Both the position numbers and the translations under genes were made by a program. The notes under the pieces are model-generated. The model was not told where the DNA came from. It was given only the letters and a program-made list of their open reading frames with translations, and made no database searches. 52,825 bases of DNA, taken from the NCBI GenBank assembly GCA_937883755.1, contig CAKZYA010000020.1, positions 1 to 52,825 on the forward strand, read 5' to 3'. Shown piece by piece: positions 1 through 7,692 of this stretch (positions are counted from its first letter, which is position 1; the number at the start of each line of letters is the position of its first letter). Source of the stretch: an uncultured Flammeovirgaceae bacterium (GTDB lineage Bacteria > Bacteroidota > Bacteroidia > Cytophagales > Cyclobacteriaceae).

Positions 1-65
1 TCTTCATAAGATGTGGGGCTTTTTTGTTGCCCTATTCCTACTACCCATCACCTCTTACAATATTA

Positions 66-1838
66 TTAATTTAGCATTTGCAATTGAACCAGGCTACGGT
101 AATCTTGGTCTAGTTCATACAACTCTTCATGTGTTCCTTGCTCAATAATTTCTCCCTCTTTTAACATGTAAATACGATTAACCTTACGGATAGTAGCTAA
201 ACGATGAGCGATTATAATAGTAGTTCGGTTTTCCATAAGATTCTCCAAAGCCTTCTGTACCAAATGCTCTGATTCTGCATCTAGCGAGCTAGTAGCTTCA
301 TCAAGAATTAGAATTGCTGGGTCTTTCAAAATTGCCCGGGCAATGGCAATTCTCTGTCGTTGTCCGCCAGATAGCTGTACCCCTCGCTCTCCTACGATCG
401 TTGACAGACCCTCGGGAAAGGATTCTATAAAACTCAAAGCATTTGCTTGTCTAGCCGCTTCGCGAATTTCATCCAGGGTAGCACTCTCTTTTCCGTAGCG
501 GATGTTTTCTTCAATTGTTCCACCAAAAAGTATAACTTCTTGAGGCACCAAGCCTATGTGTTGGCGTATAACGGATAATTCATAATTATCAATTGAAGTA
601 TCATCAATAGTGATCGACCCTTGAGTTACTAAGTAGAATTGTAATAACAATTGAGCTAAAGTAGATTTCCCAGCCCCACTATGCCCAACTAACGCAATCT
701 TTTCACCAGCTTCTACCGAAAAAGTTATATCATTTAGCACAGTGATATCAGGCCGGGAAGGGTAAGCAAATAATACATTTTCAAAACGAATGTTACCTTG
801 GATGATATTTCTCGATTCTTGCGCTTGGGAAGATGTTAAAGTAACAGCTTCTGATTTCTCTTCCAGGATGTCCAGCACTCGTTCGGAAGCACCGATGGCA
901 CGCTGAATTTGCCCGTACAAATCACCGAGCCCAGCAATGGATCCGCCAATAAGTGTCGTATACAAAATAAATGATACTAAATCACCAATAGAAATGACGT
1001 TTTGTTGGACGAGTGTGGCACCGTACCAAAGTACTGCGACAATAGCTCCAAATAGCACGAAGATGATAAAGGCTACGAATAACCCTCGGAATAGGGCTGC
1101 CTTCAGTGCGGTATTTACTACTTGCTTGATAGAACGCCTGTATCGTGAGACTTCGCGAAACTCGCTAGTAAAAGCTTTAACTGCTCGCACTGCCTGTAGA
1201 GTTTCCTCAACAATGGTACTACTTTCGGCTAATTGGTCTTGAGTTTTTTTAGTGAGTCGGCGAATGTATCGTCCGAAAATAATAGCAGCAACAATTAACA
1301 GAGGAAAAGAGGCAAACATGAATCCGGTAAGATTGGGAGCCATTGAAATAATGACGATAGTACCAATCAGTAGAGTGGCTATTTGGCGAAGAAATTCAGC
1401 GAGCGTTACTGAAAAAGTGCTTTGTAGTAACGAAATATCGGAAGTAATGCGGCTTAGTAGTTCTCCGGTGCGATGTTTATCGTAAAAGCTTACGGGGAGA
1501 GTAATTAGCTTTTGATAAAGTGCTAAACGTATATCGGCTGATGACTTTTCATTTACTTGTGCAAAGAAGTATACTCTAATAAAAGAAAATATACTTTGTA
1601 TCAGAAACACAGCTAGCAGACAAAGTGCAATGAAGTTTAAATTATTGGATAGCCATGACTCGTTACCAGAAGCTACATCAAGCAACTCGCCAGAAATAAG
1701 TGGAAAACTCAGAAGAGTTAAACTAGAGAAAATCAATCCAACCATACCAATTGCAAAATTCCACTTGTAAGGAAGAATGAATTGGTAAATTCCAACAAGA
1801 TGTTTAAACTGATCCTTATTGAGGAAATTTTTTTTCAT
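66..1838 (-). CDS. ABC exporter, fused permease and ATPase (MsbA/BmrA type)
   Basis: This is a half-transporter of 590 residues that should work as a homodimer in the inner membrane, using ATP to export a lipid, drug or peptide. Residues about 20-310 form the six-helix type I exporter domain. The nucleotide-binding domain covers about 350-585, with Walker A GHSGAGKS at 385-392, the signature LSGGQRQR and Walker B ILILDEA followed by the D-loop SSLD and the switch histidine in IIAHRLAT. All ATPase residues are intact and length is normal for the family. It starts at ATG 1836-1838 and diverges from the reductase gene at 1950. The substrate cannot be read from the sequence; lipid A-type flipping and drug efflux are both possible. 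Confidence 0.93.
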   Translation of the reverse strand: MKKNFLNKDQFKHLVGIYQFILPYKWNFAIGMVGLIFSSLTLLSFPLISGELLDVASGNESWLSNNLNFIALCLLAVFLIQSIFSFIRVYFFAQVNEKSSADIRLALYQKLITLPVSFYDKHRTGELLSRITSDISLLQSTFSVTLAEFLRQIATLLIGTIVIISMAPNLTGFMFASFPLLIVAAIIFGRYIRRLTKKTQDQLAESSTIVEETLQAVRAVKAFTSEFREVSRYRRSIKQVVNTALKAALFRGLFVAFIIFVLFGAIVAVLWYGATLVQQNVISIGDLVSFILYTTLIGGSIAGLGDLYGQIQRAIGASERVLDILEEKSEAVTLTSSQAQESRNIIQGNIRFENVLFAYPSRPDITVLNDITFSVEAGEKIALVGHSGAGKSTLAQLLLQFYLVTQGSITIDDTSIDNYELSVIRQHIGLVPQEVILFGGTIEENIRYGKESATLDEIREAARQANALSFIESFPEGLSTIVGERGVQLSGGQRQRIAIARAILKDPAILILDEATSSLDAESEHLVQKALENLMENRTTIIIAHRLATIRKVNRIYMLKEGEIIEQGTHEELYELDQDYRSLVQLQMLN

Positions 1839-1904
1839 AGAAAATATTTATTATACGTCTAGGACGTACACATTACATACAAATTGCAGGGAAGACAAGA
1901 AATA

Positions 1905-1912
1905 CAAAAGTA
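1905..1912 (-). promoter_or_regulatory. Candidate Bacteroidota -7 box for the ABC exporter
   Basis: The minus strand reads TACTTTTG, an exact match to the TAnnTTTG -7 consensus of the primary sigma factor in Bacteroidota, 67 bases before the exporter ATG. No clear -33 TTG element is seen at the usual distance, so the call rests on one box only. Confidence 0.35.
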
Positions 1913-1949
1913 CTTGTGAGGTAACCTGCTACTATTAAATATATATACT

Positions 1950-2936
1950 ATGCACTTAGTTACGGGCGCTACCGGATTAATAGGTAGTTTTATTTGTCGA
2001 GTCATGCTAGAAGCAGGTTACTCGATAAGAGCTTTAAAGCGGAAGACTAGCGACATGAGCCTGGTAAACGATATTCAGTCTGAGATTGAGTGGGTAGAGG
2101 GCGATTTGTTAGATGTAATGAGTCTAGAGAAAAATATGGAAGGGGTGACTGGAATTGTCCACAGTGCTGCATTCATTTCTTACGATAGTCGGGATGAACC
2201 AATGATGCAGAAAATTAATGTGGAAGGAACAGCTAATATGGTAAATGTTGCCCTGAAGCAAAATATTAACCATTTTCTCCACCTTAGCTCAGTGGCAGCA
2301 GTAGGAAAAAAAACTCTAGATAATCTAATAGATGAAACACGAACTATCGATCAGGATGATCAACTAACAGGGTATGCCCGAAGTAAATGGTTATCTGAAG
2401 TAGAAATATGGCGAGGAATTGCGGAAGGGTTGCCCGCTGTAATCCTTAACCCCTCATTAGTGCTAGGACCGGGTGATTGGGAAAAGAGCAGCACTCAGCT
2501 CTTTAAGTATATTAAGGAAGAAAAACGCTTTTATACGACTGGCTTGGTAAACTATGTAGACGTTCGGGATGTTGCCCAGGCAGCTTTGCGGACAATTAAA
2601 CAAAAGACCATCGGCGAGCGGTATATTATCAGTGCGGAAAGCGTATCGTATAAACAATTGTTTGATATGATGGCCGACGCTTTAGGCAAACGTCCACCTA
2701 GTATAAAAATCAATGCATCAACTATAAAGTGGTTGAGTAGACTAGATCGGGTTCGTACATTATTAACTCATCAAAAGCCCTTAGTTACCGATGAATTAGC
2801 CCAGGTAGCCCGGAATAAGCATACGTATAACAACCAAAAGGCTGTTGAAACCCTGAGCATCGAATTTCGTTCACTGAATGAAACAATTCAGTGGTGTAGC
2901 GAAGAATTATTCAAAAAAGAAGAAAAAAACACCTGA
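1950..2936 (+). CDS. NAD(P)-dependent epimerase/reductase, extended SDR family
   Basis: A Rossmann-fold oxidoreductase of 328 residues. The N-terminal TGATGLIG is the glycine-rich cofactor loop, HSAA and LSSVAAVG match the following strands, and YARSK supplies the catalytic Tyr-Lys pair. The best match by pattern is the dihydroflavonol-4-reductase-like group of bacterial extended SDRs, which reduce or epimerise sugar or terpenoid-like substrates. The substrate is unknown. There is no signal peptide, so it is cytosolic. It diverges from the ABC exporter with a 111-bp shared promoter region, and the TPR protein gene follows 131 bp downstream on the same strand. Confidence 0.88.
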   Translation: MHLVTGATGLIGSFICRVMLEAGYSIRALKRKTSDMSLVNDIQSEIEWVEGDLLDVMSLEKNMEGVTGIVHSAAFISYDSRDEPMMQKINVEGTANMVNVALKQNINHFLHLSSVAAVGKKTLDNLIDETRTIDQDDQLTGYARSKWLSEVEIWRGIAEGLPAVILNPSLVLGPGDWEKSSTQLFKYIKEEKRFYTTGLVNYVDVRDVAQAALRTIKQKTIGERYIISAESVSYKQLFDMMADALGKRPPSIKINASTIKWLSRLDRVRTLLTHQKPLVTDELAQVARNKHTYNNQKAVETLSIEFRSLNETIQWCSEELFKKEEKNT

Positions 2937-3067
2937 CATTACCTTAGTAGAGAACAGATAATAAATAGTTGGTCATGCGTAGGGGATTTTCTATATTTAT
3001 CCCTATCCACGAACAACATAGCCACATCAGTTTTTCTACGGAGTAATGATTTCTAATCTCTGACGAT

Positions 3068-4465
3068 ATGAGCGAGCACTTCAGAAACCGTGAAGATGGG
3101 CAGGATTTGATACGATGGTTTGAAAACCAGCTTAAAAATAACGATGCTCACTTTCTGGATTTGAATGTATATATTGATGTTATTGAGGATTATTTAGACG
3201 AGGAAAAATACAAAAAAGCCCTTAAAACCTGTAATCTGGGAATCGCCCAGTATCCTTACTCAGCCGAATTACTATTCAATAAAGCACAGACCCTCAGTCA
3301 TTTAGAGCAATATGATGAGGCATTGAGTATATTGGACCGAGCCGCTAACCTACAGCCTAACGATTATGATATTCTGATGCTTCGGAGCAACATTCTGTCT
3401 TGGATGGGAAACCACCAAGGAGCTATTGAAGAACTGAAGCGGTTAGCAGAGTTGAGTGAAGAGAAAGATGAGATCTACTACCAGATAGGGCTGTCTCTTC
3501 AGCATGTGGCAGATTATCGGCAGGCAGCAAAGTATTACAAACTAGCATTGCAGTGGAATTTGCACCACGAAGATGCCATGTATGAGTTAGCCTATTGTTT
3601 AGATATGGCGGGGGAGTTAGAGGGGAGCCTTGCGTATTACCAGCAATTTATTGATCAGGATCCGTATTCAGTGCAAGCCTGGTATAATCTAGGTATTGTC
3701 TACAATAAATTAGAACGCTTTGAAGAAGCCATTCAGGCTTACGAGTATGCCATATTGATTGACGAGACGTTTGGGTCGGCCTACTTTAATATGGGCAACA
3801 CCTATATGAATCTCAAGCAGTATAAGGAAGCATATAATGCCTACCGTAAAACCCATGATATTGAAGGTGGTAACGCAGAAACCTACTGCTGTATGGGTGC
3901 CGCTTTAGAGAAGATGCAATCCTACAACCGGGCAATACGCTCTTATTCTAGAGCTACTAAGCTAGACGAAGAATATGATGAAGCTTGGTTTGGGCTAGGG
4001 AGTTGCCTATACCTACAGGAGCGGTGGATGGAAGCAGGTCATGCATTACGAAAGGCTCTTCGGCTAAATGATAAGAATTATCTGTATTGGTATACACTAG
4101 CTGAAGCCGAGCGGAAATTAGGTAATATTGCTTCAAGTAGTGAGGCTTATGAGGAAGCTAGTTTACTCAATCCCATTTGCCTGGAAATATGGCAGGACTG
4201 GTCATACCTATACTTTGAGCATAGTAACTTTGAATTGGCTGTTTCAGTAGCCATGAGCGGACTGGAAGAGTTACCAGATAATCCTGATCTACTGTATTAT
4301 ACTACGGCCTATCTTATTTCCGATGGTCAATACAAAGAGGCCTTTATTTATCTGGAAAATGCTTTAACTTTGGATTTTGATAAGCACGAAATCCTATACG
4401 ATTTTTTCCCAAAGTTAGAAACACAGAAGGCGCTTTTCAAGATCATTGATCAATACCGAACCTAA
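3068..4465 (+). CDS. Tetratricopeptide repeat protein
   Basis: A 465-residue protein made almost wholly of TPR units, roughly ten or more, recognised by recurring patterns such as A-x-x-Y-x-x-A-L-x-L-x-P (for example FEEAIQAYEYAILID and YNRAIRSYSRATKLDE). There is no signal peptide or membrane segment, so it is probably a cytosolic scaffold. Its TAA stop is followed immediately by the ATG of the ComA-family gene with no spacer, which implies translational coupling. Related large TPR proteins are common in Bacteroidota and are usually annotated only as TPR proteins. Its partner is unknown; the tight coupling suggests a link to the synthase or the translocase downstream. Confidence 0.9.
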   Translation: MSEHFRNREDGQDLIRWFENQLKNNDAHFLDLNVYIDVIEDYLDEEKYKKALKTCNLGIAQYPYSAELLFNKAQTLSHLEQYDEALSILDRAANLQPNDYDILMLRSNILSWMGNHQGAIEELKRLAELSEEKDEIYYQIGLSLQHVADYRQAAKYYKLALQWNLHHEDAMYELAYCLDMAGELEGSLAYYQQFIDQDPYSVQAWYNLGIVYNKLERFEEAIQAYEYAILIDETFGSAYFNMGNTYMNLKQYKEAYNAYRKTHDIEGGNAETYCCMGAALEKMQSYNRAIRSYSRATKLDEEYDEAWFGLGSCLYLQERWMEAGHALRKALRLNDKNYLYWYTLAEAERKLGNIASSSEAYEEASLLNPICLEIWQDWSYLYFEHSNFELAVSVAMSGLEELPDNPDLLYYTTAYLISDGQYKEAFIYLENALTLDFDKHEILYDFFPKLETQKALFKIIDQYRT

Positions 4466-5242
4466 ATGAATTATACGCTTAAGAATGTGCCCGAGCGTAC
4501 TACCAAACCTCGGGTCTCTGGCTATACTATGGCAATGGATAAAGGCTTAAGCCTACGAGAGGTTGAAGACTTTATTAGCGTAGCTGGAAATTACGTGGAT
4601 GTAGTAAAACTAGGTTGGGCTACCTCCTTCGTTACCCCGCAGTTAGAAGAAAAAATTACAGCCTACCATCAGGCGGATATTCCAGTGTACTTTGGTGGTA
4701 CTTTATTTGAAGCGTTTGTTGTCCGAGACCAGTTTGATGACTATCGGCGAATTTTAGATAAGTATAAACTATCGTTTGCTGAGGTGTCGGATGGTTCTAT
4801 TGAACTTTCCCACGATGAAAAGCTCCGTTATATTCAGGAACTTTCTCAGCAAGTAACTGTACTTTCTGAGGTGGGCTCTAAGGATGCCGCCAAAATTATG
4901 CCCCCTTATAAGTGGATTGAACTCATGCAGGCCGAATTAGAAGCCGGTGCCTGGAAGGTAATTGGCGAAGCCCGGGAGGGAGGAAATGTTGGGTTGTTCC
5001 GATCTAGCGGCGAAGTGCGCTCAGGGCTAGTAGAAGAAATTCTGACTAAAATTCCTTTTGAACGCATTATCTGGGAGGCGCCCCAAAAAGAGCAGCAGGT
5101 TTGGTTCATCAAATTGCTAGGAGCTAACGTGAACTTAGGAAATATTGCACCTAATGAAATTATTCCACTGGAAACCATCCGACTTGGCTTACGGGGTGAT
5201 ACATTTACCCATTTCCTGGATGAGAATAAGCAGACTTCCTGA
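4466..5242 (+). CDS. comA: Phosphosulfolactate synthase family (ComA/HSA32)
   Basis: A 258-residue TIM-barrel protein of the ComA family. The characterised archaeal enzyme adds sulfite to phosphoenolpyruvate to make phosphosulfolactate, the first step of coenzyme M synthesis. Family-typical segments are seen: KLGWATSF, YFGGTLFE, VSDGSIEL, SEVGSKD and the phosphate-binding EAREGGNVG. Bacteroidota do not make coenzyme M, so the role here is open. Sulfonate metabolism, including a supply of sulfonolipid headgroup precursors, is an inference; plant HSA32 members of the same family have a heat-tolerance role. The gene starts directly after the TPR stop and its TGA overlaps the ATG of the DUF368 gene by one base, so all three are probably one operon. 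Confidence 0.85.
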   Translation: MNYTLKNVPERTTKPRVSGYTMAMDKGLSLREVEDFISVAGNYVDVVKLGWATSFVTPQLEEKITAYHQADIPVYFGGTLFEAFVVRDQFDDYRRILDKYKLSFAEVSDGSIELSHDEKLRYIQELSQQVTVLSEVGSKDAAKIMPPYKWIELMQAELEAGAWKVIGEAREGGNVGLFRSSGEVRSGLVEEILTKIPFERIIWEAPQKEQQVWFIKLLGANVNLGNIAPNEIIPLETIRLGLRGDTFTHFLDENKQTS

Positions 5243-6201
5243 TGAATTATTTAAGAAAGTATGGGCCGCTATTCCTGAAGGGAGTAGCCATGGGGGGAGC
5301 TGATGTAGTTCCGGGAGTCTCAGGAGGTACGTTGGCATTTATTACCGGAATCTACGAACGTTTGCTAGATGCTATCAGCTCTTTCGACAAGGATGCGTTA
5401 CAGTACGCGTTAAGGTTCCGTTGGCAAGCCCTTTGGAAGCACATTGATGGCACATTTTTATTGGTATTGCTTAGCGGGATAGCGCTTAGTATTGCAACTC
5501 TGGCTAAGGTTATTCATTTTTTACTAGATGAGTACCCTATTCAGCTTTGGTCGTTCTTTTTTGGATTAGTAATTATCGCCGCTTACGTCGTTGCTAAAGA
5601 TATTTCTCATTGGCGTGGAAGTGTGATTATTGCTGGGGTCGTTGGAATTGCTATTGCTTACTTTATTACGGTAGCAACTCCTGCTCAAACTCCTACCGAT
5701 ACGTGGTTCATCTTTTTATCAGGGGCTATTGCCATTTGTGCTATGATCCTTCCCGGAATCTCTGGCAGCTTCATTTTACTAATTCTAGGTAAGTACGAAT
5801 ATATTGTTACTGCTTTAACCGAACTTAATTTGTTGGTTATTGCGGTCTTTGGTGCTGGTTGCGTAGTAGGGCTGCTTAGTTTTGCCCGCTTAATATCTTG
5901 GCTATTAGATCGTTTCTATAACACTGCTATAGCCTTACTAGCGGGATTCATGATTGGTTCACTAAATAAGATCTGGCCTTGGAAAGAAGTAGTTTCTACC
6001 CGAACGAATAGCAAGGGGGAAGAAGTACCATTTATCACTGAAAATGTATTACCCAGTGCCTATGAACAGGTTACCGGACAAACTCCGTATCTTGGTCAGG
6101 CTATACTATTTATGATAATTGGAGCCGGGGTGGTTTTAGCCATTGATTTGGTGGCTACCCGCCAGCAGAAAACAGATAGGGCAGTTAGCAATGTGCAATG
6201 A
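5242..6201 (+). CDS. DUF368 polyprenyl-phosphate translocase (PopT-like)
   Basis: A polytopic membrane protein of 319 residues with about eight hydrophobic segments. The start contains the hallmark GVAMGGADVVPGVSGGTLAFITGIYE region (residues 15 on), and the mirrored motif MILPGISGSF occurs mid-protein, as expected for the internal duplication of DUF368. Members of this family were shown to recycle undecaprenyl phosphate across the cytoplasmic membrane for cell-wall and polysaccharide synthesis. The C-terminal half carries a charged loop with KEVVSTRTNSKGEE before a last helix. It overlaps the upstream synthase gene by one base. Family assignment is secure; the transport role is by homology. 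Confidence 0.9.
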   Translation: MNYLRKYGPLFLKGVAMGGADVVPGVSGGTLAFITGIYERLLDAISSFDKDALQYALRFRWQALWKHIDGTFLLVLLSGIALSIATLAKVIHFLLDEYPIQLWSFFFGLVIIAAYVVAKDISHWRGSVIIAGVVGIAIAYFITVATPAQTPTDTWFIFLSGAIAICAMILPGISGSFILLILGKYEYIVTALTELNLLVIAVFGAGCVVGLLSFARLISWLLDRFYNTAIALLAGFMIGSLNKIWPWKEVVSTRTNSKGEEVPFITENVLPSAYEQVTGQTPYLGQAILFMIIGAGVVLAIDLVATRQQKTDRAVSNVQ

Positions 6202-6312
6202 ACCGGGCGCCGTTAGCAATTGACAATGGATAATTGAAAAGTGAAAGATCTTTATCTAAAATCTAACCTCTAGCATCAATGACAATTGAGCCGCGCGACG
6301 GTCGCTATTGAA
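6198..6312. repeat. Two degenerate direct repeats upstream of moxR
   Basis: Copy one (6198-6230) contains GAACCGGGCGCCGTTAG then CAATTGACAATGG. Copy two (6278-6312) contains GAGCCGCGCGACGGTCG then CTATTGAAC. Both join a GC-rich palindromic core to an ATTGA-type word, and the following bases to 6360 repeat caatt/caatc words. This is one of several intergenic word-repeat patches in the window. No coding content was seen. Confidence 0.5.
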
Positions 6313-6366
6313 CAATTTAACAATCAGCAACACAATTTTTCAATTTGTAATCTTCAATCTTCATAT

Positions 6367-7356
6367 ATGGATCAGGCAATTGACGAATCAGTAAAAAAAC
6401 AGCATCAAGATAAAATTCATCAGGTTTTCCACGAGGTTGGGAAAGTAGTGGTTGGGCAAGAGTACATGGTCAACCGATTGCTCATTGGCTTATTTACTAA
6501 CGGACATATTCTATTAGAAGGGGTTCCTGGATTAGCTAAAACACTCACAGTCAATACCTTAGCTCAGGTTCTGCATTTGGACTTTAAGCGTATTCAGTTT
6601 ACTCCTGATCTGCTTCCGGCGGATTTGATCGGAACGATGATTTATAATCAGCAAAACTCCAACTTTGAGGTGAAGAAAGGGCCAATCTTTGCTAATCTGA
6701 TTTTGGCTGATGAGGTAAACCGTTCTCCTGCCAAAGTACAGTCAGCTCTACTGGAAGCCATGCAGGAAAAGCAAGTGACTATTGGCGAGACTACCTATCC
6801 GCTGGATCGTCCATTCTTAGTATTGGCAACACAAAACCCAGTGGATCAAGAAGGAACTTATCCGCTACCTGAAGCTCAAGTAGACCGCTTCATGATGAAA
6901 GTGTACGTAGATTACCCTACCAAAGAAAATGAACTAGAAGTAATGCGACGGATGGCAAATCTTTCATTTAGTGGGGAGGTGGCTTCAGTACTTACTAAAG
7001 ATGACATTTTTTCAATACGAAACGAGATTAATGCAGTGAGTGTCTCTGAATCGTTGGAAAAATATATTATTGAGCTGGTTTTTGCTACCCGTAACCCCGA
7101 AGCTTACGGAATGAATGATTTAGCAAACTATATTCAATTCGGAGTATCGCCTCGGGCCAGTATCAATCTGAATATTGCTGCCAAAGCCATCGCCTTCTTT
7201 GATCAGCGCGATTATGTGTTGCCCGAAGATATTAAAGAAGTAGCTAATGACGTATTTAACCACCGTATTCTTCTAAATTATGAAGCTGAAGCCGATGGAG
7301 TGAAAACGAGCGACATTATTAAAACTATTCTTCAGAAGGTACCGATTAATCAATAG
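6367..7356 (+). CDS. MoxR-family AAA+ ATPase
   Basis: A cytosolic AAA+ ATPase of 329 residues from the ATG at 6367. An in-frame TTG at 6286 would add 27 residues encoded by repeat-like DNA and is less likely. Walker A is GVPGLAKT, Walker B LILADEVNR, sensor 1 LATQNP and the arginine-finger region EAQVDRFM. MoxR proteins act as chaperones that help insert cofactors or assemble complexes, usually with von Willebrand A-domain partners. No DUF58 or VWA gene lies next to it, which is unusual, since MoxR is commonly the first gene of such an operon. It is separated from neighbours by repeat-rich spacers on both sides. Confidence 0.93.
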   Translation: MDQAIDESVKKQHQDKIHQVFHEVGKVVVGQEYMVNRLLIGLFTNGHILLEGVPGLAKTLTVNTLAQVLHLDFKRIQFTPDLLPADLIGTMIYNQQNSNFEVKKGPIFANLILADEVNRSPAKVQSALLEAMQEKQVTIGETTYPLDRPFLVLATQNPVDQEGTYPLPEAQVDRFMMKVYVDYPTKENELEVMRRMANLSFSGEVASVLTKDDIFSIRNEINAVSVSESLEKYIIELVFATRNPEAYGMNDLANYIQFGVSPRASINLNIAAKAIAFFDQRDYVLPEDIKEVANDVFNHRILLNYEAEADGVKTSDIIKTILQKVPINQ

Positions 7357-7692
7357 CAGTGGACAATTGAAAGGTGATAAGGGACAATGACGAAAATCGA
7401 GAAAAGCGTTACTACCGATGTTCATCTGTCCGCTGTTTTAATACCTAAAGCTTAATCCTTCCTCTCATGCCATCATTTAAACAATCGTCCACTAACTCGC
7501 TGTTTATCAGAATAGCTGTTAAATGCTGCAGTAATCCGTATTCTTAACAATTCGATAACATTAATATAACTTTGTTAACGATAAATTAACATTAGGTTCT
7601 TCACAGGTTAATATACAATAGTCACTTTTGCGGAGTAATTCATAAATCTACTACGAAACTGTTTAATTAATCTAATCTTAAGAATTTTACGT
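7357..7692. other. Non-coding spacer before the FAS1 lipoprotein gene
   Basis: No gene is seen in these 336 bases. The left end (7360-7390) repeats the ggacaattgaaagg/ggacaatgacgaaa words found upstream of moxR. The right end is AT-rich with several taacattaa words. The segment CACTTTTG at 7623-7630 differs by one base from the TAnnTTTG -7 box and may be the promoter of the lipoprotein gene, 63 bases upstream of its ATG. Confidence 0.4.

Noticed and set aside
6286-6366. N-terminal extension of the MoxR ATPase from a TTG
   Set aside because: The added residues come from repeat-like spacer DNA; the ATG at 6367 gives the normal family length.
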